Positions 51,729 to 60,194 of a DNA stretch of 64,000 nucleotides are shown here, one piece after another. A model generated the notes under the pieces. That model was not told the origin of the DNA and ran no database searches. It was given only the letters and a program-made list of their open reading frames with translations. The stretch covers positions 1,178,001 through 1,242,000 of the forward strand of contig CP179212.1 in NCBI GenBank assembly GCA_051201675.1, written 5' to 3'. Origin of the DNA: HTCC2207 sp002685195. GTDB lineage: Bacteria > Pseudomonadota > Gammaproteobacteria > Pseudomonadales > Porticoccaceae. Numbering within the stretch: the first letter of the stretch is position 1; each line of letters begins with the position of its first letter. Made by a program: the position numbers and the translations under genes.

Positions 51729-53066
51729 ATGGCAGAAGTATCTATGAATAACCACAAAACACGCGATATCTCGCTCTTTACGCTCCTATGCAGCTGTTTG
51801 CTGCTGCTGAGCTGTAATCCCGCCGAAAAGGCCGATACAGGCCCAAATGCCCCTGAATTTGTCTCAAGTTCATCCGTTGAGACTGTGAGAGCACAAATAG
51901 CAAAATTGCCAACAGATGATGTCTGGTGGAACGTATATGGCGAAGATCAGGCCTGGAACTTCAAAAACCTCCATCGCTTTATGCCCACAGTTAACGTTTA
52001 TCGCGAAGGGCAGGTGCGCACATTAGCCCAGCGGCCTATGAGCGATATACCCAATCAAATAGTGGATACACCCATTGGTAGCATGGGTTTTAAAGACTTT
52101 TTAGACAGTGATAAGTCCACCACCATGAGCATTGTTATATTGCATAAAGGCGATGTGGTCTTTGAGTACTACCCCAATCAACAACCCTATGAAAAGCCTA
52201 TTTATTGGTCTGCCACTAAAGCCCTAGTGGCGGCATTGGTGGGTATTTTAGCTGATCGTGGGCAGGTTGACCTCACTCAACCCATTAGCCACTACCTACC
52301 ACGTTTAAAAGATTCAGATTACGCCAATATTACCGTGCGCAACTTACTGGACATGGCCACAGGGGTTAATTGCCCCGAAGAGTACTTCGACCAAACCTCC
52401 TGTTATTACAAATACTCAGTGACCATTGGCGATGGCTACTGGACAAAAGACTCACCCAACAGCCCCTATGACATGCTTGCCACCCTAAAACCCGGTATTG
52501 CAGCCCCTCAAGGCACCCAGTATCAATATTCTGGGGTTAATGCGTTTATTTTAAGCTGGCTAGTGGAAGACATCATGAACATGCCGTTTCAAGATGCTGT
52601 GAGCAAAGAGATATGGAGCAAAATGGGCGCAGAGTCAGATGCCTCCATTTTAGCACCACGCTATGGCGTACCCATAGCACACGGCGGCTTGCTCGCTCGC
52701 TCTCGCGATGTGGCGCGGTTTGGGCTGCTTTATACCCCCAGCTACACCAAAATCAGCGATTCGCAGATTATCTCTGACCGCATGATTAACCTAATTCTCA
52801 ACGACAAAAATCCAAACCTAACCCTCAAGACCAATAAAGCAGGGCAACTACCACCGGATTTCTCTCATTCGGGCTACTTATGGGATGCGGTATACACCAA
52901 CGATGACTTCTACCGAGGCGGCTGGGCAGGGCAGGGCCTGCTCATTAACCCCACCAAAGACATTGTTGCGGTTTATACCGGCTACGCCATTGACCCACAA
53001 GAATCACAGCCAGACTTGCTGCCGATTCTTAGACAGGTATTAAATAACGTATTTTCTAACCAATAA
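51729..53066 (+). CDS. lipoprotein serine hydrolase (beta-lactamase fold)
   Basis: This 445-residue protein is exported and probably lipid-anchored (lipobox LLSC; Cys29 from this start, Cys24 if the second ATG at 51744 is used). The catalytic S-x-x-K is SATKALVAALVG, and the Tyr motif is YQYSGVNAFILS. The third motif is a glycine-rich RGGWAGQGLL. It is the third such enzyme in the window. Its coding strand is richer in C than in the neighbouring genes. An 18-nt gap separates it from the patatin gene, so they are probably co-transcribed. Confidence 0.88.
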   Translation: MAEVSMNNHKTRDISLFTLLCSCLLLLSCNPAEKADTGPNAPEFVSSSSVETVRAQIAKLPTDDVWWNVYGEDQAWNFKNLHRFMPTVNVYREGQVRTLAQRPMSDIPNQIVDTPIGSMGFKDFLDSDKSTTMSIVILHKGDVVFEYYPNQQPYEKPIYWSATKALVAALVGILADRGQVDLTQPISHYLPRLKDSDYANITVRNLLDMATGVNCPEEYFDQTSCYYKYSVTIGDGYWTKDSPNSPYDMLATLKPGIAAPQGTQYQYSGVNAFILSWLVEDIMNMPFQDAVSKEIWSKMGAESDASILAPRYGVPIAHGGLLARSRDVARFGLLYTPSYTKISDSQIISDRMINLILNDKNPNLTLKTNKAGQLPPDFSHSGYLWDAVYTNDDFYRGGWAGQGLLINPTKDIVAVYTGYAIDPQESQPDLLPILRQVLNNVFSNQ

Positions 53067-53083
53067 GGGCTAAACTTAGCACC

Positions 53084-53971
53084 ATGGCAAAAAAACTCTT
53101 TAACACAAAAATTGGACTTGCACTGGGTGGCGGAGCCGCAAAAGGAATCGCCCACGTAGGGGTTTTAAAAGCACTAGAAGACAACAACGTAGATATACGC
53201 TACATCGCCGGCACCAGCGTTGGGGCCATTGTTGCCGCACTCTACGCCTTTAACGTTGATGTAGACACCATAGGTGGCCTAGCAAAGCGGCTTACAATGT
53301 CTAAGGTCACCTCATTTAAACTCAGCAAAACCGGCTTTTTTAGCACCGAATCTCTTAGAGATCTTATGGTGGAATACCTCGGTGAGGTAAATATTGAAGA
53401 AGCCAACATACCACTCTCTATTGTGGCCACAGACATTAAAACCGGTGAAGAAATCATTCTTACTCACGGCTCAGTAGCCGATGCTGTCTGTGCCTCAGCC
53501 GCCATACCGGGTATTTATATTCCCGTACAAATTGGCACCAGAACCCTTGTTGATGGCGGCCTAGTGCAAAACGTACCCATCGAGGCCCTACAAGCTATGG
53601 GGGCAGGGGTAACAATTGCCAGCCACCTCAACAGCGCCAGCCACTATTCAGATATAAGCCACGTGCTAGATGTTATGCGTAACGCCTTTGAAATAGCCGT
53701 AAGCCACCACACAAGAGACCAGCTTGAAAGCGCAGACCTGCTTATATCAATGGATGTAAGCAACTTTAGCCTACGAGACAACACAGACCGCTACGACGAA
53801 CTCTTCGCCGTGGGCTACAACACCGCCACACAGCAACTCAACAAGCTTGTATGGTACAAAAAAGGCAACGTGCTGCTATACCCCTGGCGCGCAGTAAAAG
53901 AGCTAGCGCCCTTTAAAGTGCCAGAGGCTGTGAAGCGCCTCACACTTGAAAAAAATAGTGTGGATAAATAA
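53084..53971 (+). CDS. patatin-like phospholipase (RssA/NTE group)
   Basis: This 295-residue protein has a patatin catalytic core: the oxyanion loop LALGGGAAKGIAHVG, the nucleophile motif GTSVGA (Ser), and the catalytic Asp in VDGGLVQNVP. It should hydrolyse an acyl ester, perhaps a phospholipid. No signal peptide or extra domain is present, as in E. coli RssA. It follows the serine hydrolase gene and shares its C-rich coding strand. Confidence 0.92.
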   Translation: MAKKLFNTKIGLALGGGAAKGIAHVGVLKALEDNNVDIRYIAGTSVGAIVAALYAFNVDVDTIGGLAKRLTMSKVTSFKLSKTGFFSTESLRDLMVEYLGEVNIEEANIPLSIVATDIKTGEEIILTHGSVADAVCASAAIPGIYIPVQIGTRTLVDGGLVQNVPIEALQAMGAGVTIASHLNSASHYSDISHVLDVMRNAFEIAVSHHTRDQLESADLLISMDVSNFSLRDNTDRYDELFAVGYNTATQQLNKLVWYKKGNVLLYPWRAVKELAPFKVPEAVKRLTLEKNSVDK

Positions 53972-54101
53972 ATCTAATCTGTATTAGCCCGTCTTTTTAT
54001 TTTATAAAATTGCACTCAAAAACTGCTATCACCCAATAAAATAAGGCAATATGCCCCATTGAATTTTTAGCGCATGTTAGATTTACAAAAAGGATACCTT
54101 G

Positions 54102-56291
54102 ATGAAACAAGTTTTATTAGCGGCCGCATGCTTTGGACTGTTGTTAGGTTGTAGTGAGAGCAATGACAAACCTGCAGCAATAAGCGAGTCTAATACAGCC
54201 ACCGAGCAAGCAAATATGACGACTAGCAATACAGCGAGTGAGCCCCCAAGGGCGCAAAAAATTGATCATTTTATGTCGATACACGGTGATAAAAGAAATG
54301 ATGAGTATTACTGGCTGCGAGACGACACACGCCAAAACAAGGCCGTTCTTGATTATTTAAATGCTGAAAACGAGCATACCGCGGCGCAACTTAGCCACAC
54401 CACAGAGTTGCAAGAGCAGCTTTTTGAAGAAATGACCGCAAGACTAGAGCCAAACGTTGAGTCAATTCCGGTTTTTGACAATGGCTATTGGTACTGGAGC
54501 AAATATGAAGAGGGTAAAGATTACCCCATTTATATTCGCCAAAAGGGATCGTTAGATGCGCCCCAAGAAGTGCTGTTAGATGAAAACAAACGCGCTGAAG
54601 GCCATGAGTTTTATAGTTTGGCAGCCATGGAAATTAGCACCAATGACCAGTTAATGGCTATTGCTGAGGACATCATAAGCCGCCGACAATATAAAATCCG
54701 TATTATGAATTTAGACACGGGTGAGTTTTACCCTGAGGTCATTGAAAACACCTCAGGGCAAATTGTGTGGGCAAATGACAACAAAACTCTGTTTTATGTG
54801 CGCAAGCACCCAACAACGTTGTTGCCATACCAAGTATTCAGGCATGAGTTGGGTACATCTCCAGACCAAGATCAGCTAATTTACGAAGAAAAAGACACTA
54901 CCTACTATACGGGCATTTTTAAAACTCGCTCAGACAACCTTATTGGCATTGGTGTTTCATCTACCATGAGCAGCGAGTACAGATTTGTTTCTGCAGACAA
55001 GCCAAGCGATGCGTTTGAAGTATTTTTGCCAAGAGAGACAGATCACAGTTATTCAGTTGATCACATTGGCGATTACTTTTATGTTAAGTCAGATTATGAG
55101 GCGTTAAACGAGCGAATTTGGCAGGTTGCAGACGACAAGTTTGGCACTAAAGACCATTGGCAGGAACTTGTTGGCCACCGTGACGATACGCTAATTCAGA
55201 GTTTTGAGCTGTTTAATGGCTATATGGTGGTGAATGAGCGTTTAAACGGGGTAGAAAAGCTACGAATTAGAAATTACGCCGGTGAGCTGCTTGATGAAGT
55301 TGGCTTTAATGACGCGGCTTATGACGTTTGGTTTAGCAACAACCCAGACCCTGATTCACGTGTCTTTCGTTACGGCTACTCCAGTATGAACACACCAGAT
55401 TCAGTCTATGAATATCACGTTGATACAAAAGCCAGTGAGTTAAAAAAACAAGACAAGGTGATTGGCGACTTTAACCCTGACCAGTACAAAAGTGAGCGGA
55501 TAATGGTTGACGCAAGGGATGGGAAAAAAATACCTGTTTCAATTGTGTACCGCAAAGACCGCTTTAAAAAAGATGGTACCAACGCCTTGCTCAACTATGC
55601 CTATGGTTCCTATGGGTCAACGATTGACCCTTACTTTAGTATTTCTCGGTTAAGTCTTCTCGACAGAGGGATGGTATACGCGATTTCTCATATAAGAGGC
55701 AGCAAAATGCTTGGCCGTGCCTGGTATGAAGACGGCAAAAAATTTACCAAAATGAATACATTTACTGATTTTAATGACGCCACCAAAGCCTTGGTTAAGA
55801 GAGGCTATGGCAACAGTAAAAAAGTCTACGCAGTGGGTGGAAGTGCCGGTGGCTTGCTGATGGGAAGCGTCATTAATATGGAGCCTGAGCTCTATCATGG
55901 TGTGATTGCTGCGGTGCCTTTTGTTGATGTTGTGACTACCATGTTAGATGAGTCTATCCCGTTAACCACTGGTGAATTTGACGAGTGGGGTAACCCCAAA
56001 GATAAAGCTTACTATGACTACATGTTGGCCTATTCACCCTACGATCAAGTCAAAGCGCAAGATTACCCGCACTTATTGGTAACAACAGGCCTGCACGATT
56101 CTCAGGTGCAATATTGGGAGCCTGCAAAGTGGGTTGCGAAGCTTAGAGACATGAAAACGGATAATAACCGTTTGTTACTTGATACCGACATGGGGGTGGG
56201 GCATGGAGGAAAATCTGGCCGGTACAAAAGTTATCTAGATAGGGCTAAGCAGTACGCATTTTTACTTGATTTAGCTAACGCTGAAAAGTGA
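54102..56291 (+). CDS. S9A-family peptidase (oligopeptidase B-like), lipoprotein
   Basis: This 729-residue prolyl-oligopeptidase relative keeps the oligopeptidase B order: beta-propeller (about residues 70-440), then the peptidase domain. The nucleophile is VGGSAGGLLMG, the catalytic Asp is in GLHDSQVQYWEP, and the His is in GVGHGGKSGR. RGSKMLGRAWYEDGK is typical of oligopeptidase B, which cuts after Lys/Arg. Unlike cytoplasmic E. coli PtrB it has a lipobox (LLGC, Cys17), so it should act in the periplasm. I prefer the ATG at 54102 with AAAAGGA upstream over the TTG one codon earlier. Confidence 0.92.
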   Translation: MKQVLLAAACFGLLLGCSESNDKPAAISESNTATEQANMTTSNTASEPPRAQKIDHFMSIHGDKRNDEYYWLRDDTRQNKAVLDYLNAENEHTAAQLSHTTELQEQLFEEMTARLEPNVESIPVFDNGYWYWSKYEEGKDYPIYIRQKGSLDAPQEVLLDENKRAEGHEFYSLAAMEISTNDQLMAIAEDIISRRQYKIRIMNLDTGEFYPEVIENTSGQIVWANDNKTLFYVRKHPTTLLPYQVFRHELGTSPDQDQLIYEEKDTTYYTGIFKTRSDNLIGIGVSSTMSSEYRFVSADKPSDAFEVFLPRETDHSYSVDHIGDYFYVKSDYEALNERIWQVADDKFGTKDHWQELVGHRDDTLIQSFELFNGYMVVNERLNGVEKLRIRNYAGELLDEVGFNDAAYDVWFSNNPDPDSRVFRYGYSSMNTPDSVYEYHVDTKASELKKQDKVIGDFNPDQYKSERIMVDARDGKKIPVSIVYRKDRFKKDGTNALLNYAYGSYGSTIDPYFSISRLSLLDRGMVYAISHIRGSKMLGRAWYEDGKKFTKMNTFTDFNDATKALVKRGYGNSKKVYAVGGSAGGLLMGSVINMEPELYHGVIAAVPFVDVVTTMLDESIPLTTGEFDEWGNPKDKAYYDYMLAYSPYDQVKAQDYPHLLVTTGLHDSQVQYWEPAKWVAKLRDMKTDNNRLLLDTDMGVGHGGKSGRYKSYLDRAKQYAFLLDLANAEK

Positions 56292-56304
56292 TAAAGGAGT
56301 AGTA

Positions 56305-56538
56305 ATGGAAAATATCTTGTTTACCAGCGTGGTGCTAACCCTAATTAATGTCTTTTTGCTCATTTACATAAATACTTTGCATTTATACCCAAAAGCTTGG
56401 ATAGACAAAACTAATAGCAAGCCAAAGTCTTGGAACCCTAGGGTAAACAACCAGGCCTGCACAGGAATATTAGTGACGGTGACATCACTGTTAATGTGCT
56501 TTAGTTGGGGCGCTTACTCTTATTATTTGATCTTTTAG
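56305..56538 (+). CDS. small hypothetical two-helix membrane protein
   Basis: This 77-residue protein has hydrophobic helices at about 5-26 and 52-74, joined by a basic loop (KTNSKPKSWNPR). It has a clear ribosome site (AAAGGAG) 6 nt before the ATG and lies 13 nt after the peptidase gene, so it is probably translated from the same message. I do not recognise it. Confidence 0.7.
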   Translation: MENILFTSVVLTLINVFLLIYINTLHLYPKAWIDKTNSKPKSWNPRVNNQACTGILVTVTSLLMCFSWGAYSYYLIF

Positions 56539-56638
56539 GCTACTAAGCTCGAGTGTGATAACCTAGTCTTTCAATCGACTGGTCGTTATGGGTAGTGTTT
56601 GCTTGGCGACCTAAAGCATAAATTAACAGGGACGTGTC

Positions 56639-58039
56639 ATGAAAAAACTCACTATTATTGCTCTTTTTATTGCCGCTATTGGTCTAATCGGGCCTAAGAT
56701 TATCGGCAGTGGCGCCAATCAAAACATCAATCTAGCTGTGGCTGCTATTAACGAAGCACCAGGCTACCAAGCAACGGTTGTTAGTGTTGAATCAGGTTGG
56801 TTTTCAACATCGGCAAAGGTCAATGTTGGGCTTGACCCAGCCATATTTGGTGATATGTCGTCGAATCCTGAAGTTGCCGCATTTTTTGAAGATTTCTCAA
56901 TAACGATTAATGTAAACGCTCAACATGGCCCATTTCTTAGCCTTAATGGGTTAGGTGTGGGGTTGCTGGCACTAAAAGCTGAGGTTGATGAGTCAATGTT
57001 GCGTGACAAACTAACCTACAGTGATGACCAGAGGCTCTACAGTCTTGCTATGGATGTGGGTTTGTTCGGTAGTGTTGGTTATGCAGACAAGGTTGAAGGG
57101 TTTACTGTTATTGGAATGGATGACATTTCATTCAGCGGTTGGACAGGCAAAGGGTCTATGTCATCGAGCCACTTAGACTATAAAGGTCAGATGGGTTCAC
57201 TGGCTATGGATTTAGGGGTTGCCGGGTTTGAAATAAATTCAATGTCTTTGGTTATGGATGTGGATGATTCATGGGCGAGTATGATGACCGATCCATTTTA
57301 TGACTCTACTTTTGAGTTCAACATAGGCTCATTAATAATGGGCTCGTCGACAGACCAGAGTGGCACTGTAACAATTGACAACATCGTAATGGATGGTGTT
57401 TCTGAACAGAGCGATGATGGTCAGTTGTTGGATGTAGATTTTAATTACAGCGTTGGAAGAATAACGACACCCCAGTTCACTGCAGAGGATTTGGTAGTTA
57501 AAACCGAGCTTTTAAACCTAGAAAAGGGTTTTATAACTGCTATGCAAGAGGTGTCGGCTAATCCTTTAGCGCTGGAGGAAATGGCAAGTGAATTTGAGAG
57601 TAAGCTACTACCTCAGCTACAGGTATCACCAGCATTTAATATTACGGAAATGTCTGGTACTGTCGGCGATGGTAGCTTCTCAGGCAAGATGTTGACTAAA
57701 GTAGCTGGGGTGGAAGGAATCCCCGCTAATCTTGAAGATCTCGGTTTCTGGGCATCTAAGGTGGTTGTTGATTCTAAGTTTGAAGTTGAAAAAGCTATGG
57801 CTCTGTTTGTGGCAGAGATGTCTCTTAACAGCCAATTTAAAAACAACCCAGCGATATCAGCCCAGATGACCGATACCGAAATTGAAGCGTTGGCGGGCCA
57901 GCAAGCTGCAACCATGGTTGATACGCTCTCTCAACAGGGGATGGTCGCGGTTAATGCAGAGGGGAATCTTGAAATAATCTTCACCATGAAGGATGGGCAA
58001 GCATTACTTAACGGTAACCCAATGCCGCTGCCGTTTTAA
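56639..58039 (+). CDS. DUF945-family protein (YdgA-like)
   Basis: This 466-residue protein has an N-terminal membrane segment or signal (residues 3-20) and beta-rich repeats typical of DUF945. The start (GYQATVVSVESGWFSTSAKV) and the ending (KDGQALLNGNPMPLPF) match the family pattern, in which a short 'LNG.P..' strand closes the protein. Function is unknown; it is probably periplasmic and anchored to the inner membrane. It is convergent with the AraC gene. Confidence 0.87.
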   Translation: MKKLTIIALFIAAIGLIGPKIIGSGANQNINLAVAAINEAPGYQATVVSVESGWFSTSAKVNVGLDPAIFGDMSSNPEVAAFFEDFSITINVNAQHGPFLSLNGLGVGLLALKAEVDESMLRDKLTYSDDQRLYSLAMDVGLFGSVGYADKVEGFTVIGMDDISFSGWTGKGSMSSSHLDYKGQMGSLAMDLGVAGFEINSMSLVMDVDDSWASMMTDPFYDSTFEFNIGSLIMGSSTDQSGTVTIDNIVMDGVSEQSDDGQLLDVDFNYSVGRITTPQFTAEDLVVKTELLNLEKGFITAMQEVSANPLALEEMASEFESKLLPQLQVSPAFNITEMSGTVGDGSFSGKMLTKVAGVEGIPANLEDLGFWASKVVVDSKFEVEKAMALFVAEMSLNSQFKNNPAISAQMTDTEIEALAGQQAATMVDTLSQQGMVAVNAEGNLEIIFTMKDGQALLNGNPMPLPF

Positions 58040-58068
58040 CGATGATATTTGCCCAGACTAGTTAAAGG

Positions 58069-59067
58069 CTAGCTCTGGGCCCTGAAATCACTTGGCGTCA
58101 TACCATTCCATCGCACAAAGGCTCGGCGAAAGCTCACTGGCTCAGAATAATCCAAAAGGCTGGCAATTTCTGCAACGGTGAGTTCGGTGGTGGAGAGGTA
58201 TTCACAGGCCAGCAGGTTACGTACCTCATCACATATCGCGCGAAAGTTGGTTGATTCATTGCCAAGGCGTCGCCTAAGGGTACTCTCACTTACGTGTAGC
58301 TTATCTGCTACCTGATTAATATCAGGAAATGCACCCGCGGCATTGATGAGTATGCGCCTTATAGCCGCAGAGAAGTTCTCTATTCTATTTAAGCCGCGCA
58401 ACAGATCTTCGCACTGTTGCTGAAATATCACATGCCCTGCAGGATTGGCGGTGGTGACTTTGGTGTTAACAATGTCCCACGGGATGACCAGTTGACTATA
58501 GGGATGGTTAAAGGTCACAGGTATAGGGAATAGGGCGGCATAGTTCGGTATGTCTGGTGGTAACGGGTAATTCAAATGCAACTCGCCTTTTGTGATTTTT
58601 TGGTTAATCAAAATCTCGCCAACAGCGCGTAGTTCTGAAAAGGCAAGCTCTGTAATGAGGCGTTTTTGAATGGGATTACCCAGTTCGAGCTCTATGCGCA
58701 GGATAACGCCTAAATTGTGAGGTCGTAGTTGAAACCTCGGGCCTGGGCCTGTGATGGTATGGTATCGAATGAGCAGTTTTAGTGCTTCTCCAAGGTTGGC
58801 ACAGCTCATCAAAGCAAAACCAAAAGCACCTAGGCTAGTTATGTCGGTTCGCTCACCTAGGCGCATCATTAATGTTGGGTCGTTGGTGAGACTTGCGATC
58901 ACCTGTAATAGTTTTGGTATGTCAGTTAGCTTTATGTGGCTTATGTCTGATACGCCTATTTGCTGTGCTTCAGGGGATAAAAAAAGTTGTTCTTGGGTAT
59001 AACCGTCCTCTGCAAGAAGAGTTAGCAGTCGAAAAAAAATCGGTTGAAGAGGCTTATGGTCAGCCAT
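58069..59067 (-). CDS. AraC-family transcriptional regulator with ligand-binding N-terminal domain
   Basis: This 332-residue regulator has an N-terminal 'arabinose-binding-like' domain of the type seen in OruR/ArgR-like regulators (residues ~10-200). The C-terminal double helix-turn-helix includes DINQVADKLHVSESTLRRRL and VAEIASLLDYSEPVSFRRAF-RW. It is divergent from the ferritin-like hydrolase gene, so that gene and perhaps the DUF3604 genes are its likely targets. The ligand is unknown. Confidence 0.92.
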   Translation of the reverse strand: MADHKPLQPIFFRLLTLLAEDGYTQEQLFLSPEAQQIGVSDISHIKLTDIPKLLQVIASLTNDPTLMMRLGERTDITSLGAFGFALMSCANLGEALKLLIRYHTITGPGPRFQLRPHNLGVILRIELELGNPIQKRLITELAFSELRAVGEILINQKITKGELHLNYPLPPDIPNYAALFPIPVTFNHPYSQLVIPWDIVNTKVTTANPAGHVIFQQQCEDLLRGLNRIENFSAAIRRILINAAGAFPDINQVADKLHVSESTLRRRLGNESTNFRAICDEVRNLLACEYLSTTELTVAEIASLLDYSEPVSFRRAFVRWNGMTPSDFRAQS

Positions 59068-59089
59068 ACTAGCTACCTCGGTGATGACG

Positions 59090-59200
59090 GTTTACAAAAT
59101 GTGAGTGTAAATAGTAGCACTTGTGAATGGAAATATCCCCATTAATGACCGAATATATCCCTGCATGAGGATATCTTGAGGGTATTATAACGCTGTAAAC
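59090..59200. promoter_or_regulatory. candidate operator region of the AraC-type gene
   Basis: GTTTACA (59090-59096) and TGTAAAC (59194-59200) form a 7-bp inverted repeat across the divergent promoter region. ATATCC-type hexamers recur between them. Positions suit an AraC-type regulator acting at both promoters, but this is inferred only from repetition. Confidence 0.35.
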
Positions 59201-59216
59201 AAATGAGGCCGCCCTA

Positions 59217-60071
59217 ATGACTGCAGTAAGATCTATTTCTAAAACCCCTGATGGTGTGACAATTCAACCAAGAAACATGAATTTTGAATTGGAAAAGTCT
59301 CTGGCCAGTGATTGGGCGGACAACGACCCTTTTTTAACGGCAGTATTCAATGCCATGAGCATGAGTTTTCCTAGCGGTGAGCGCAATTTTATTGACTCTG
59401 TTCGACATTACCAAGATCGCATAACCGATGAAAAACTTCTTAATGATGTGAAAGGGTTTTACAAGCAGGAGGGCATACATAGCCGGGAGCACCGAAAGTA
59501 CAACAAAATACTCTGTGAACAACGGGGTTATGATTACGATGATCTAGAGAGCGTATTCTTAAGACGTATCGAGATGGGCAACAATGATCCGCGTATTACG
59601 CCACGGGTCATATTGGCATCAACGGTGTCAGTGGAGCATTTTACCGCAAGCTTTGGCGAGAGCTTGCTAGAAGGGCGCATATTAAAGAATATTGATGGTC
59701 CTATTGGCGAACTTTGGCAGTGGCATGCGCTTGAGGAGCTTGAGCATAAGTCTGTGGCATTCGATGTCTACGAACAGATTGGCGGATCCCACGAAATGCG
59801 CACCCGTGTGATGCGTCTTGCAATGGTTACCTTGCTCATTGATACCTTAAGAGTGACGTTTAAGATATTGCGCCATGACAAACAGATGTGGACGTGGTCA
59901 ACACTTAAGGGCCTGTCCAAATTTTTGTTTAGCAAGACCGGTTTCATCCGCGCACATGTGCCAGCATACAAGGACTTTTTCAGGAAGGATTTTCATCCCT
60001 GGGATCTTGATAACAGAGACCTGTTAGAGCAATGGCAAGGGAAACTTGAGCTAACAGCGGTTGCTGCCTGA
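59217..60071 (+). CDS. predicted metal-dependent hydrolase, ferritin-like (PF10118 type)
   Basis: This 284-residue protein matches the 'predicted metal-dependent hydrolase' family. The core shows E55 in PSGERNFID, E85-x-x-H88 in KQEGIHSREH, E140 in VSVEHFTASF and E174-x-x-H177 in ALEELEHKSVAFDVY. The order E, ExxH, E, ExxH is that of a ferritin-like di-iron or di-metal centre, so an oxygen-activating role is possible despite the 'hydrolase' name. There is no signal peptide. It is divergent from the AraC gene and precedes the DUF3604 genes by about 120 nt. Confidence 0.87.
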   Translation: MTAVRSISKTPDGVTIQPRNMNFELEKSLASDWADNDPFLTAVFNAMSMSFPSGERNFIDSVRHYQDRITDEKLLNDVKGFYKQEGIHSREHRKYNKILCEQRGYDYDDLESVFLRRIEMGNNDPRITPRVILASTVSVEHFTASFGESLLEGRILKNIDGPIGELWQWHALEELEHKSVAFDVYEQIGGSHEMRTRVMRLAMVTLLIDTLRVTFKILRHDKQMWTWSTLKGLSKFLFSKTGFIRAHVPAYKDFFRKDFHPWDLDNRDLLEQWQGKLELTAVAA

Positions 60072-60194
60072 GAATCTTTGCAGTGGCCACAGGTCCAGTT
60101 TTGGCTAGTGGAGAAAAAAAGCCAGTTCTGGTGAGCGTTGTTCTCGCTGTGTTTGTTATTACTAAATCTGTTGTTACTGAAGGGGTCTAAGTAA

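Noticed and set aside
51729..53066. Antibiotic-resistance beta-lactamase
   Set aside because: The family motifs fit the broad serine hydrolase group; the KTG motif is not present, so resistance is not supported.
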